DNA from: Candidatus Heimdallarchaeota archaeon LC_3
GTDB lineage: Archaea > Asgardarchaeota > Heimdallarchaeia > Hodarchaeales > LC-3
Direction of reading: 5' to 3'
DNA length: 64,000 nucleotides
Assembly: GCA_001940645.1 (NCBI GenBank)
Contig: MDVS01000047.1
Location: forward strand, 95,933 to 159,932
Shown here: in pieces, positions 27,380 to 36,978 of the stretch
How the letters are laid out: each line of letters opens with the position of its first letter
Position numbering within the stretch: the stretch's first letter is position 1
Notes under the pieces: generated by a model
Databases searched by the model: none
What the model was told of the DNA's origin: nothing
Seen by the model: the letters and a program-made list of their open reading frames with translations, nothing else
Made by a program: the position numbers and the translations under genes

Positions 27380-29593
27380 ATAACTAAAAATTCTTCTGAA
27401 ATTGTATTAACAGTTAAAGAAGCAAAACCACAAGATGTAGGAAGGGGAATCATACGAATTTCTCCAGATATAGCTGATATTTATAATATTCGCTCAGGAG
27501 ACGTTCTCCAAGCAATTAGTAAAAATGGAAAAAAAACCGCAGGAAAATCTTGGCATGGTTTTCCAGCAGATAGAGACCAAGGTATAATACGATTAGACCC
27601 TAATCTTAGAAGAAATCTTGGAATTACCATAGATGATCGAATAAAGGTTAAAAAAATAACAAATGAAACAAACAATGCTATTCAAATTCTGTTTGCTCCG
27701 ACTGAGCACATGAGAATACAGGGGGGAGAAGAGTATCTCAAAAAATCTTTAGAAGGTAGAGTATTCACAAATGGTGATTATCTAGAATTACGACTAATGG
27801 GTTATAGCAGTAAACCTTTAATATTTGTTGTAGCTTCTCATAAACCTGCTAAATCAGAAGCAGTAATTATTACATCTGATACAAATATTCAAATCTCTGA
27901 AAAACCCATTTCTGAGATACCAATAGCTCATATTCCAAAAATTAACTATGAAGATATAGGTGGATTAAGAGATGAGATAAGAAAAGTAAGAGAAATGATT
28001 GAACTACCACTTAAACATCCCGAATTATTTGAACGCTTAGGTGTAGAAGCACCTAAAGGAGTATTATTACATGGACCTCCCGGAACAGGAAAAACTTTAT
28101 TAGCTAAAGCAGTTGCAAGCGAATCAGAAGCTACTTTTTATAGTATTGGTGGTCCAGAAATTATGAGTAAATTTTATGGCGAATCTGAAGCAAAATTAAG
28201 AGAAATTTTTGAAGACGCTGAAAGTAGTGCTCCAAGTATAATTTTCATTGATGAAATCGATTCAATAGCACCAAAGCGAGAAAATGTTCAGGGAGAGGTA
28301 GAAAGAAGAATTGTTGCTCAATTGCTATCACTAATGGATGGAATGAAATCGAGAGGTAATGTAGTTGTTATTGGAGCAACTAATAGAGTAAATGATATTG
28401 ATCCAGCATTGAGAAGAGGTGGAAGATTTGATAGAGAGATCGAGATTGGTATTCCTGATAGAGATGGTCGTGAAGATATTTTAACTATTCATACTCGTGG
28501 TATGCCATTAACAGAAGATGTAAACTTGCAACATTATGCTGATGTTACTCATGGTTTTGTTGGTGCAGACCTTGAGGCATTATCTAAAGAAGCTGCGATG
28601 AGTGCCTTGCGTAGAATAGTTCCAGAACTCGATCTCCACATGCCCAAATTTCCAATGGAAGTGTTGGATAGAATCCACATTAAACAAAGTGATTTCGAAA
28701 CAGGATTATTGGAAACTCACGCAAGTGCGTTAAGAGAAGTATTTGTAGATATACCAAATGTATCATGGAATGACATTGGGGGAATGAAAAAGGCTAAAGA
28801 GGTTTTAATAAAGGCTGTTGAATGGCCTTTGAAGTATCCTGAAATATTTTCTGAATTAAATACGGGACCACCTAAAGGAATTTTGTTATATGGGCCACCT
28901 GGAACAGGAAAAACTTTACTTGCGAAAGCTGTAGCACACGAAGGCGAAACAAATTTTATAAGCGTGAAAGGACCAGAATTCTTAAGCAAATGGGCCGGAG
29001 ATTCTGAAAAAGCTGTTAGAGAGACTTTTCGGAAAGCACGTTCCGCAGCTCCTTGTGTAATTTTTTTTGATGAAATTGAGAGTATAGTTCCAAAAAGAGG
29101 GTCAGATAATACACAAGTCACTGAACGAGTAGTATCACAACTGCTAACTGAAATGGATGGATTAGAAAGTTTAAAAGGAGTAATGGTTATAGCTGCAACT
29201 AATAGACCAGATTTGATTGACCCTGCTTTACTTAGACCAGGAAGATTTGATATTAAACTTGAAATAGTTTTACCTGATCAAGTAGATCGCTTAGAAATTG
29301 TAAAAGTCCATTTTCAAAAAAGACCTTATGATGAAAATATTAATTTGGAACAATTAGCCTTAAAATTAGAGAACAGATCTGGGGCAGATATAATGGCTTT
29401 AGTAAATGAAGCTGCGACCTTTGCTATAACTCGTTGGGTTGATCGCAGATTAATTCATCCTAACATTCAACCATCTGGATGGAAAATCACTAATGAAGAT
29501 GTTGATAAAGCACTGAAAAAGTTAGAAGAAGAAATTTCACCTTCAGAAAAGGAATATCCTGAACGAACTCTAAGAGACTCAGAATATACTTGA
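27380..29593 (+). CDS. cdc48: Cdc48/VCP-type double AAA+ ATPase, ATA start
   Basis: This hexameric unfoldase extracts and unfolds proteins for the proteasome. The frame encodes a complete N-domain ([37 protein letters not shown]), then D1 and D2 AAA modules. Each has GPPGTGKT; Walker B is IIFIDEIDS in D1 and VIFFDEIES in D2, and both have ATNR-type sensors. The first canonical codon is ATG 27710, which would delete 110 residues of conserved N-domain. The frame opens after TAA 27374-27376, and ATA at 27380 lies seven bases after AGGAGGA (27366-27372 region). I infer ATA initiation, giving 737 residues, the normal length. Confidence 0.95.
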   Translation: MTKNSSEIVLTVKEAKPQDVGRGIIRISPDIADIYNIRSGDVLQAISKNGKKTAGKSWHGFPADRDQGIIRLDPNLRRNLGITIDDRIKVKKITNETNNAIQILFAPTEHMRIQGGEEYLKKSLEGRVFTNGDYLELRLMGYSSKPLIFVVASHKPAKSEAVIITSDTNIQISEKPISEIPIAHIPKINYEDIGGLRDEIRKVREMIELPLKHPELFERLGVEAPKGVLLHGPPGTGKTLLAKAVASESEATFYSIGGPEIMSKFYGESEAKLREIFEDAESSAPSIIFIDEIDSIAPKRENVQGEVERRIVAQLLSLMDGMKSRGNVVVIGATNRVNDIDPALRRGGRFDREIEIGIPDRDGREDILTIHTRGMPLTEDVNLQHYADVTHGFVGADLEALSKEAAMSALRRIVPELDLHMPKFPMEVLDRIHIKQSDFETGLLETHASALREVFVDIPNVSWNDIGGMKKAKEVLIKAVEWPLKYPEIFSELNTGPPKGILLYGPPGTGKTLLAKAVAHEGETNFISVKGPEFLSKWAGDSEKAVRETFRKARSAAPCVIFFDEIESIVPKRGSDNTQVTERVVSQLLTEMDGLESLKGVMVIAATNRPDLIDPALLRPGRFDIKLEIVLPDQVDRLEIVKVHFQKRPYDENINLEQLALKLENRSGADIMALVNEAATFAITRWVDRRLIHPNIQPSGWKITNEDVDKALKKLEEEISPSEKEYPERTLRDSEYT

Positions 29594-30044
29594 ACAGGTT
29601 TGAAGAATACGTTTATTTGTTTTAATGGTATTCAAATTAATATTTCTATTCATCCAAACGAATGAAGAATGGAACAAGCAGGATATAACCCACGAAAACT
29701 AGAAAGTATTCGAACATCCACTACAACCTCGATGTTTAACCAGTGATCAAAAGCGTTTAAGACTACTTGTAATTGTACGTTTTTTACTGTCCAAGTTTCA
29801 TAGATACGTCATCAGCTGCCTATACTAACTTTGGAAGAAAAAAAGGAATCCATTGCTTAAATGAAATTACTCTTCGACTTTTAATTATTTCTATTTCCAG
29901 AGCAGATGCTTTGAGGTTGAGAACTAGCCGGACATGGTCAGCGAATAAAACAAGTAATTGAAGAATCGCGAAAGGGGATAGGAAAACTAGTGGATATTAT
30001 GAAAAATACTTGAAAGAGTATATTTACTTTTTTTTTGAATATAA
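29594..30044. other. Degenerate intergenic region with coding-like fragments
   Basis: This stretch is less AT-rich than other intergenic DNA and shows pieces that read as protein in different frames: an ATG near 29670 giving MEQAGYNPRKLESIRTSTT then a stop, and a fragment near 29940-30012 reading GHGQRIKQVIEESRKGIGK before a stop. This looks like a gene broken by several frameshifts, possibly a dead mobile-element gene. I could not identify it and found no terminal repeats. Confidence 0.35.
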
Positions 30045-30479
30045 ATGACTATTGAATTAACTATTACAACACAACGATCCAGAGAAGATGCATTCTCGTA
30101 TTGGATCAACAAGGAAAAACTTAGAAATTGGTTAATAACAGATATTGACAAATCTTCAGTTCATCCAAGAAAAAATGGTAAATATTGGTTATATATTAAT
30201 GACACACACAACACACATGAATGTACCATACTGACGATTAAAAAAAGTCAAGATATTAAATTTTCATGGAAAGGACCAAATGAATTTGATGAATTTCTTA
30301 ATTTTCTTAGTGAATTAACTATTGTAAAAGTAACTTTTGTAGAAATCGAAGAAAAAACAAAAATTTCTTTACAACATTATGGTTGGAAAAGTTCAGAAGA
30401 TTATCAAAATGCTCGTAATTGGCATTTGAAATTCTGGGAAAAAAAGATGGAAAAATTGTCCCAAGTTCTTGAAAACTAG
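30045..30479 (+). CDS. AHSA1/SRPBCC-type protein
   Basis: The 144-residue protein has the START-like layout of AHSA1/CalC proteins: an N-terminal strand (TIELTITTQRSREDAFSYWINKEKLRNWLI), the central beta-sheet (CTILTIKKSQDIKFSWKG; IVKVTFVEIEEKTKISLQHYGW) and a long C-terminal helix (ARNWHLKFWEKKMEKLSQVL). Members bind hydrophobic ligands or act as co-chaperones; the ligand is unknown. There is no Shine-Dalgarno, and the ATG follows an AT-rich leader. It converges with a TPR gene 12 bases past its stop. Confidence 0.85.
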   Translation: MTIELTITTQRSREDAFSYWINKEKLRNWLITDIDKSSVHPRKNGKYWLYINDTHNTHECTILTIKKSQDIKFSWKGPNEFDEFLNFLSELTIVKVTFVEIEEKTKISLQHYGWKSSEDYQNARNWHLKFWEKKMEKLSQVLEN

Positions 30480-30491
30480 CAAACAACTATC

Positions 30492-30869
30492 TTACTGCAT
30501 ACTGTTTTGAATTATTTTAACTAATTTTTCTGTATCAAATATTTTCTGACAAGCAGGAATATTATTCATCTTTTCAGCAATTTTAAGAGCTTTAGCAGGC
30601 TGTCCCATCGCTCTATATAGTTGAGTTAGTTCATAGAGTGCGTCTGGATCTTCAGGACCGTATTTCGTTGCTTCAAGAGCTGTTTCAATTGCTTCATCAT
30701 ATTTATACAAATTTCTTCTACAATTAGAGGTTAACCAAAGAGCTTCGACGTTTTTGGGATCTCTTTTTGTTGCAATTAAAAATTGCTCTTCTGCACTTTT
30801 AAATTCATGTTTTTTAATATAAAATTTTCCTTGGGTAATGGGATCCACTTTGATTTCCACTGATTTCAA
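30492..30869 (-). CDS. Small TPR protein
   Basis: The 125-residue protein has about three tetratricopeptide repeats: FYIKKHEFKSAEEQFLIATKRDPKNVEAL, NLYKYDEAIETALEATKYGPEDPDAL and LYRAMGQPAKALKIAEKM. It is soluble and without other domains, so probably a protein-binding adaptor. The start TTG 30869 is plausible but not marked by a clear ribosome site; GTG at 30860 is an alternative. It is monocistronic. Confidence 0.8.
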   Translation of the reverse strand: MKSVEIKVDPITQGKFYIKKHEFKSAEEQFLIATKRDPKNVEALWLTSNCRRNLYKYDEAIETALEATKYGPEDPDALYELTQLYRAMGQPAKALKIAEKMNNIPACQKIFDTEKLVKIIQNSMQ

Positions 30870-31147
30870 CTCTAATATTCCTGTTTAAATAAATTGATCT
30901 TCTTTCTGTTTAGGGAGATTAATTCACTTTTCAAAATAATTTAAGAATATGCTAATAAAATTTTAACGATTATGAGTTAAAAATAATTTCTTGTTCTATG
31001 TAGGAAATGATTTTACTATTTTATTTTTATAAATGGTTGTTTTCTTAATAAAGTTTATTGTTAGATAAAAAGGAGTATTTCTTAAGGAGGAGAGTTAAGC
31101 TTGGAAGGAATTTAACATACTAAAACACTTTTCTAATTATTAAAAAA

Positions 31148-32896
31148 TCATTCAGTCGTTTCATCGACGGTGTTCAATTTTATTGTAATTGTTCTTTCCT
31201 TTCTAGCCTGCCTTTCTCTGAACCATTTAATCAAACCTTTAGTTAAAACATAGAGAGCAATAAGAAATCCGATATAGAAGAATATTATTTCAACGGTTTG
31301 AAATAATAACAATGATTGAGAAAGAAAACTTTGTGATTCAAACAATGGTACTGTTGATGAATCAATTGTGTTATTAGTTAAACTTGCTAATTCTTGTATA
31401 TCTCCTAAAATTTGAGTCACTATTAAAATATATGATGTAGTAATTAATAAAAAGAATAGTTGTACATCTTTTAATCTAGGTGTTATAATACTAATGCTCA
31501 AAAATTTAAAAAGTGAAGAGATTATGAAAAATAACGGTACTAAAAGTAATGTAACGGGGAGAAAATCTGGGAAAATTTTTTTTATGAAATTATAAATATG
31601 AACAAAAATGACTAAAAAATTGGGAAAATTAATTTCAGGGAGAATAATATTGAAATAATCACGTAGAAAAAGAATGAAATGAGTTAATCCACTAGTAGCT
31701 AAAACCACCCAGCCTGCTAGTATGAGTATTCTAGAAGTAATTACCGCTATTACAGGTGGGGATTGGCTAGCAAGTACCCCAGTTCTAGTAAAGCTCCAAC
31801 CCGTTTTGATAGCACGATATATTGCTAGCAATGAAAATCCTTCAGCTAATCCTATAACCACTGTTGCAGAACAAATGACTATAATAAAAACTGCTTGAAA
31901 TATTCTTTCTAAATCAGTAGCATTTGTCAATATTGTGGGAATTAAGAAATTTAATAAACCATCTACTTGGCCATCCCAACTCTCAAAATGAGCTAGTAAA
32001 TCCAATAACGACCATAAAGAGATTGGAATAATATAAAAAAATCCTATTAAGGGTAAAATCCATACCAAATTAACATATGAAAAATATGCAGTGAGCTTGA
32101 TACCAGTATAAATTAACTTTGAGCATGTATATAGCCACCACGGAATTACAATCAAATAAATAATCAAAATAATTATTTGAACTATTCTTACCGTATTTGT
32201 ATCAACCAATATAAATAGTAAAAAGGTAATAACAGGTGGAATTCCTAAAAATAAAGTTGTTTTCGTGATAATGGAAGTTTCTTGTTGAATACTGAAGTTT
32301 ATTTTTGCAAACTTTTTTCTCCCAGACCTTGTTAAGATAATAAAAAATAAACTTACTGGAAAAATAAATAACAAAAGAAAAAATAGAATAAAAATTGTGT
32401 TTCGAGCAGAAAAATAGAATGAATAATCCTCACCTATAAAACCAGGAATTTCAAGTAAAAAGGCTTGATTTATTGAATTTAAAACTGATAAGGGCCCAGT
32501 CAATAAATATAAAGATTCAGTATCTTGAGGTAAAGCTGCATCTAATAGAATGAAAACTGAAGTTATGAATAAAAATGTAAGTAAAATGCTCCAAAAAACT
32601 TTCCAATCCTTTAATGTCCTAATATTAAAAGCTATTGGGTGGTCTAGGTATACAAATTTTGCAAAGCTAAATAACACTAAAATATATAAAAAAATACTAA
32701 GTAAAGTCAATAAAGAATCATTATTAGTGGTTATTTTTACAGGATCACTTAAATTATTAGATAATGAGTGTATAGTTACAAATATAGTAATCATAATTAT
32801 TAAAACGCCTATTTTTAAAAGTTGTTTCAATATGAAATCACCCCAACTCTGTCGACTAACCTCGTGGGGTTCAGGTTCGTATACTATACTATTCAC
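31148..32896 (-). CDS. Large multi-span membrane protein, unknown
   Basis: The 582-residue protein has about 13 hydrophobic segments. It starts with a short cytoplasmic N-terminus (YEPEPHEVSRQSWGDF), and two polar outside-type loops are rich in Ser/Thr/Asp (SLSNNLSDPVKITTNNDS; LASLTNNTIDSSTVPLFES). It ends in a basic cytoplasmic tail (WFRERQARKERTITIK). No transporter signature is recognised. GTG 32896 lies inside the GGGTGA ribosome site, and ATA three codons later is six bases past GGGTG, so the start may be ATA at 32887. It follows the 103-residue secreted protein gene and is divergent from the actin-like gene. Confidence 0.75.
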   Translation of the reverse strand: MNSIVYEPEPHEVSRQSWGDFILKQLLKIGVLIIMITIFVTIHSLSNNLSDPVKITTNNDSLLTLLSIFLYILVLFSFAKFVYLDHPIAFNIRTLKDWKVFWSILLTFLFITSVFILLDAALPQDTESLYLLTGPLSVLNSINQAFLLEIPGFIGEDYSFYFSARNTIFILFFLLLFIFPVSLFFIILTRSGRKKFAKINFSIQQETSIITKTTLFLGIPPVITFLLFILVDTNTVRIVQIIILIIYLIVIPWWLYTCSKLIYTGIKLTAYFSYVNLVWILPLIGFFYIIPISLWSLLDLLAHFESWDGQVDGLLNFLIPTILTNATDLERIFQAVFIIVICSATVVIGLAEGFSLLAIYRAIKTGWSFTRTGVLASQSPPVIAVITSRILILAGWVVLATSGLTHFILFLRDYFNIILPEINFPNFLVIFVHIYNFIKKIFPDFLPVTLLLVPLFFIISSLFKFLSISIITPRLKDVQLFFLLITTSYILIVTQILGDIQELASLTNNTIDSSTVPLFESQSFLSQSLLLFQTVEIIFFYIGFLIALYVLTKGLIKWFRERQARKERTITIKLNTVDETTE

Positions 32897-32949
32897 CCAT
32901 TTTTTGCCATTTTGGAAGTATTTTACTTGTTTTTTCTAAATAAATATTT

Positions 32950-33261
32950 TTAGGATGTTTTTTGCTTTTTTTTTCTTCTTCTGGATCTATAAAGAATAAT
33001 TAGGAATATAAAACTAACCGGAATACTTCCTACAAGGATGATAGCAATTGCTCTCTTTTGTAATGGATCAGGAAAAGGGAAAGTTTCATTTGTGCTCACA
33101 TCTAATAGAAAACCAGATATGCTATCAGTTTTTGCCTGAGAATCAGTTATTTTTTGCTCTATTGCTGGTATATTATTTTCATTAGAAATAGTTGGAGTTC
33201 TATGACTGAAAAATAAAACAACCATAACTGAAATCGAAATTAAAATAATTTTTTTTTTCAT
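32950..33261 (-). CDS. Small secreted/membrane-anchored protein, unknown
   Basis: A 103-residue protein with an N-terminal signal-like segment (MKKKIILISISVMVVLFF), a polar outside segment of about 40 residues rich in Asn, Thr and Asp, and a C-terminal membrane helix (AIAIILVGSIPVSFIFLIILY) followed by a basic stop-transfer tail (RSRRRKKKQK). It would display a short loop outside the cell. It lies 53 bases upstream of the 582-residue membrane protein on the same strand and may be its partner. The family is unknown. Confidence 0.65.
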   Translation of the reverse strand: MKKKIILISISVMVVLFFSHRTPTISNENNIPAIEQKITDSQAKTDSISGFLLDVSTNETFPFPDPLQKRAIAIILVGSIPVSFIFLIILYRSRRRKKKQKTS

Positions 33262-33523
33262 AATTAGTATTCAGCGGTTTAAATTTATTGATCACGTAAT
33301 CATTAAGTAATTTATGTATAAAAGCAATTTAAAGGAAAATCCTTTCAGTAGAAAGAAAAACACGATTTTTAATTAAAGAAAGAATTTAACTTTTTTAAAA
33401 TGATAGGAAACAATTATTTAGTTGAACTTCATTCCATACTAAAAAAAAGGAAATTTCTATCTTAATCATAAATATGAGAAATATCGGTTGAAACTATCTT
33501 CTCCTTAAGGATCACTACATCTC

Positions 33524-34588
33524 ATGAGAAAAATTGATAAAAGACACATTCTTATCATTGATGTGGGAAATTACAATATTAAAACAGGTTTTGCTGGAGA
33601 TGGATATCCAAAATTAGTTTTTCCTTCATTAATATTGAAAAATAATACAACAGGAAATGAATTAGTAGGTAAATCTGCGATTCCATTTCTTGATTTTTCT
33701 TCCCAAAATTGGATTTTTCAAGACCAATGGAGTGAAAAAAATTTAGAAATACTTTTTACTCATATTTTCAACAATCTAAAAGTTAATCCCAGTGATCTGT
33801 CTATTTTGTTTGCAGAACCTTCTGATAATTCAAACGAGAACAGGGAGAAAGTAAAGAAAATTTTATTTGAACAGTTTAAAGTAGCTGGTTTGCTGATATC
33901 AAAACAAAGCGAATTAATTCTTCATGCAATGTGGCAACGAACGGGATTAGTTGTTGATATGGGTCATTCCCTTAGTACTTGTATCCCATATTTTGAAGGA
34001 TTTGAAGTTGAGCCTGCAATCAAAAGGACCAGAATCGCTGGTCATATTCTAACACATGTTTTAAATAATCATATATCTTCTACAGGATATCATCCTGTAA
34101 ATATTTACGATTTGCCGAAAAGAATGGAGGGTATTTTTTATATAGCAAACAATTATGATCTTGAAATTAAATTTCATGAAAGAGGATTAGCTTCAAAAGA
34201 CCTTGCCAAGCCAATGTTATTAAACGATGAAGAACAAACATTAAATATTGCTGAAGAGCGATTTCGTATACCTGAGATTCTGTTTCAACCTGAAATACAT
34301 GGTTTTAATGAACCTTCAATATTTGATATTGTGAAAGAAAGCATAACTAGCTGTCCAATGGATATTAGAAAACCCTTAACCAAAAATATCATTATTGCTG
34401 GAGGTGTAGCAAAACTACCAGGATTAGAGTTGAGATTAAAATCAGAACTAACAAAATATTTCCCTGTTGATTATTTCATTAGAATAACATCACATCCAAA
34501 ACGTGAATGGACAGCATGGATAGGGGCAGATAGTTTAGTAACAAAAAATATACCATTAGAGCGATTCTGGACAAGAAAAGAAAATTAA
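33524..34588 (+). CDS. Actin-family protein (divergent, Asgard actin-related)
   Basis: This 354-residue actin-fold ATPase should polymerise or scaffold the cytoskeleton. The phosphate-1 loop reads DVGNYNIKTGFAGDGYPKLVFPS, close to the actin form. Phosphate-2 is VVDMGHSLSTCIPYFEGF, the adenosine motif is NIIIAGGVAKLPGLE, and the end carries WTAWIGADSL where actin has WIGGSIL. The usual DxGSG of loop 1 is DVGNY, and loop 2 lacks the usual Asp-Ser-Gly-Asp, so nucleotide handling may differ and it is closer to an Arp than to a canonical lokiactin. AAGGA lies 12 bases before the ATG. It is divergent from the membrane protein pair. Confidence 0.85.
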   Translation: MRKIDKRHILIIDVGNYNIKTGFAGDGYPKLVFPSLILKNNTTGNELVGKSAIPFLDFSSQNWIFQDQWSEKNLEILFTHIFNNLKVNPSDLSILFAEPSDNSNENREKVKKILFEQFKVAGLLISKQSELILHAMWQRTGLVVDMGHSLSTCIPYFEGFEVEPAIKRTRIAGHILTHVLNNHISSTGYHPVNIYDLPKRMEGIFYIANNYDLEIKFHERGLASKDLAKPMLLNDEEQTLNIAEERFRIPEILFQPEIHGFNEPSIFDIVKESITSCPMDIRKPLTKNIIIAGGVAKLPGLELRLKSELTKYFPVDYFIRITSHPKREWTAWIGADSLVTKNIPLERFWTRKEN

Positions 34589-34663
34589 AAAAATATTTTT
34601 CAGCATATCCTAAATTAAAAAGTAAAACTGAATTAATCAGAATATTCAATTTTCCTCATTTTT

Positions 34664-35611
34664 GTGATTAATTTGATAGAAATCCTTAAATTACTATTTG
34701 GTTCATTTTTTTTGTTTACAATATTTGCATTATTGGCTTTATATTATGGCTTTCAATCTAGAAACCTTTATCACTTTTTGTTATTAAAATATGTTCAATT
34801 AAATACAAACGCCGACAATAACAAGGAAAATATATTATTACTGCCAAATAACTCAAAAAATATAACTAACATAACAAACCGGAAGAATATTGGAAATTTT
34901 GAATTAGTTCAGGATAAAATTCCAAATTTTATTTTTAGTAGACATCCTATTATAGTTACTTTTGTTGTTAGTTCATTTATAATTGTACCATTCGCTTTTG
35001 GAGTGATATTAATGGTTTCATTCAGATCATTAACTATTTCTGGATTTAATCTCGCTTCATTGCTGGTGATTCTCTTACTAATTGAAATCATCTTTTCAAC
35101 CAAAATTACTTCATTAATTAAACTAGCTCAAGATCTAATTAGAAAAGATCGTATTATAGAAAATGACTTTTCTACCCTTGAGAAAACATTATTTTTATTG
35201 AAATCAAGAGAAAAACAATTTTTTGTTCTATTCATGGTATTGGAATTAATAGCAGTATTTTTTGATTTTATATTGGATACGATTTTATACATCATATCTA
35301 ACACATTTTTTAATGAAGAAGTTATTTTTGTTTTACAATCAGCAGGAAATACTAATGGGGGAGTGTCTATTGAAACTGTATTGATGATGATAATAGGACT
35401 ATATTTAATTCCTAGAATATTCTTTACCTTTGCTATAAAGTTATTAATGGTGCTTTCAAAAAAATTCTTAAAGAGTCCTTTTGAAAGTAAAGATTCAGAA
35501 TTATTATTACCGGATTTTAAGCAAAAATATATCATAGATGGTCAGAATATAATTGATAAGAGATATAGAAAGAGTGGAATGTTTTGGGGGAGAAGCACAT
35601 CAACAGTGTGA
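34664..35611 (+). CDS. Five-span membrane protein downstream of actin-like gene
   Basis: The 315-residue protein has about five hydrophobic segments (near residues 10-30, 88-113, 122-142, 180-208 and 240-262) and a cytoplasmic-type polar loop between helices 1 and 2 rich in Asn and Lys. The C-terminus is charged. No family is recognised. The GTG at 34664 lies 75 bases after the actin-like gene's stop on the same strand, so the two may be co-transcribed and this protein could be a membrane partner of the filament. Confidence 0.65.
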   Translation: MINLIEILKLLFGSFFLFTIFALLALYYGFQSRNLYHFLLLKYVQLNTNADNNKENILLLPNNSKNITNITNRKNIGNFELVQDKIPNFIFSRHPIIVTFVVSSFIIVPFAFGVILMVSFRSLTISGFNLASLLVILLLIEIIFSTKITSLIKLAQDLIRKDRIIENDFSTLEKTLFLLKSREKQFFVLFMVLELIAVFFDFILDTILYIISNTFFNEEVIFVLQSAGNTNGGVSIETVLMMIIGLYLIPRIFFTFAIKLLMVLSKKFLKSPFESKDSELLLPDFKQKYIIDGQNIIDKRYRKSGMFWGRSTSTV

Positions 35612-35677
35612 TCTTCTCATGAGATGCATAGTCGTCGAGAGCAAATGAAGAGAAAAAACAGTTTAAAATAGTTACAA

Positions 35678-35809
35678 CTATTCAGTTAGGGATTTATGAG
35701 GTTTTTTAGGAAGAGAAACAACATCTATTCCAATATTCTTAATATTATATTCTTGTAAGGAGATTGATTTTATAGTAATATCAAAAAAGGTGTTAGAATC
35801 TAGAATCAG
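35678..35809 (-). CDS. Possible small ORF coupled to flavodoxin, no canonical start
   Basis: A frame immediately downstream of the flavodoxin stop encodes about 43 residues (ILDSNTFFDITIKSISLQEY then NIGIDVVSLPKKPHKSLTE) ending in TAG at 35678. Composition is protein-like rather than random. There is no ATG, GTG or TTG. The flavodoxin's last codons supply AGGGTGA, followed by CTG at 35809 and ATT at 35806 as possible initiators. It could be a small coupled gene or a lost C-terminal extension. Confidence 0.35.
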   Translation of the reverse strand: MILDSNTFFDITIKSISLQEYNIKNIGIDVVSLPKKPHKSLTE

Positions 35810-35810
35810 T

Positions 35811-36374
35811 TCACCCTACTAGCCTATTTATCTTCGTACTAAATTCACGAACACGTTCCCAATTCCTGTAGTCATTTTTATCATTGAAACCAATTTTCAT
35901 GCAAAGATCTCTGGCTCCTAACCTTAGAATTTTTCGATCGAGACTAGTTAATTTTGAATTATCAGAATAGTCGAATATTCCTCCAAATGCTTCATACATA
36001 TCTGGTTTTATTCCTATTTTCCTAAACCCTTTCTCTATAAAGTCTCTAATGGCTATTGGATAATATTTTGGATCTGAAGCATATCCACAACTGATAAAAA
36101 ACCCAAGAGTGATTTCACCTTTAACTAATTTCTCTTTATTCTTTTTTAGATATTCTTTAACTTCCTTCGTCCATTGGCCGATACGAATCCCGGTACCAAG
36201 AATAATTGCACCAAATTCATCTACAGCCGGCCAATGATCATGATTTATTTGTCGAAGATTAATCACCGTAGTGTTGAGTCCAACATGTTTTAACATCATG
36301 GATAATTCATAAGCAATACCTTCTGTACTTCCCCACCTGCTACCAAATGCAACTAAAACTTTTTTTGAAATCAA
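35811..36374 (-). CDS. Flavodoxin-domain protein (HemG-like)
   Basis: The 187-residue protein has a flavodoxin fold. The FMN phosphate loop is GSRWGSTEGIAYEL, and later strands read AIILGTGIRIGQW and LGFFISCGYASD. Length and layout resemble the menaquinone-type protoporphyrinogen oxidase HemG/flavodoxin-5 group, but heme synthesis genes are absent here and the electron partner is unknown. The TTG at 36374 has AGGTT six bases upstream. A possible small coupled ORF follows. Confidence 0.85.
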   Translation of the reverse strand: MISKKVLVAFGSRWGSTEGIAYELSMMLKHVGLNTTVINLRQINHDHWPAVDEFGAIILGTGIRIGQWTKEVKEYLKKNKEKLVKGEITLGFFISCGYASDPKYYPIAIRDFIEKGFRKIGIKPDMYEAFGGIFDYSDNSKLTSLDRKILRLGARDLCMKIGFNDKNDYRNWERVREFSTKINRLVG

Positions 36375-36797
36375 TTTGAAAACCTATTTCTATTTCGTTT
36401 TTTTTAGTGTTAGAAAAAAACGAGCTTGTTTTTTAATTTATTGAGCTCACGAAATTGATAAAAACAATCATTTTTATGTTTATGGTGTACATTACTAGTA
36501 AAATCGACTTTGTTTACAACGTTTACTGAATTCTTTAGAGGATTCAGAAAAAAAAAACAAAATTTTCACTTTGCATTGTTTGAATCTTCTAATCCAATTG
36601 GAATGTATATTCCTCTTTTGTTTTAATATAAAGTTTTTGAGCTTTTAGAAACGACTTTCTTATTTTATGTATTTTTTATTTTTTACCCATTATTACCCCA
36701 AGAATTGTCATTATAGTTGAAGAAAAAAAATAAATTAATAAGAAAAAAAAGGTAACAATTCGAAATGATCTAATAGAAATAAAATGGATTGAAAAAA
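36375..36797. other. AT-rich intergenic region between flavodoxin and tRNA
   Basis: About 420 bases of very AT-rich DNA with frequent stops in all frames. It lies upstream of the flavodoxin gene and downstream of the minus-strand tRNA. I see no gene, repeat or structured RNA. It presumably carries the flavodoxin promoter and the tRNA terminator. Confidence 0.5.
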
Positions 36798-36978
36798 TGG
36801 CGGAGAGGGGCTTTGATCCCCCGATTTCATGAATTCACCAAGATATAGCCCTGATCATAAGGAATAATCCGATTATGAGTCATGCGCCCTAAATACCTTT
36901 AAAGCACCAGATGGTGGTTCATTCCAGGATACCCGAGGTTTAATAGGAAATATCCTATTTTCTCTAGGCCACTCCGCC
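36798..36978 (-). tRNA. tRNA with CAU anticodon (elongator Met or Ile2), two introns
   Basis: The acceptor GGCGGAG (5-prime, 36978-36972) pairs with CTCCGCC next to discriminator A at 36798. The D-stem is GCCT/GGGC, the anticodon stem is CATGA/TCATG with loop CTCATA-T, and the T-arm is GGGGG-ATCAAAG-CCCCT. To build this cloverleaf two insertions must be removed: about 40 bases at the canonical 37/38 site and about 66 bases within the D-loop. Removing both leaves 75 bases. The stem lacks the three G-C pairs of initiators, so this is elongator Met or lysidine/agmatidine-type Ile2. CCA is not encoded. D-loop splice points are not resolved. Confidence 0.8.

Noticed and set aside
28717..29121. 134-codon frame antisense to cdc48
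   Set aside because: Shadow of the D2 ATPase domain.
29773..29961. 62-codon plus-strand frame after cdc48
   Set aside because: No ribosome site and atypical composition; it overlaps other broken frames, so it is more likely a chance frame in a decayed region.
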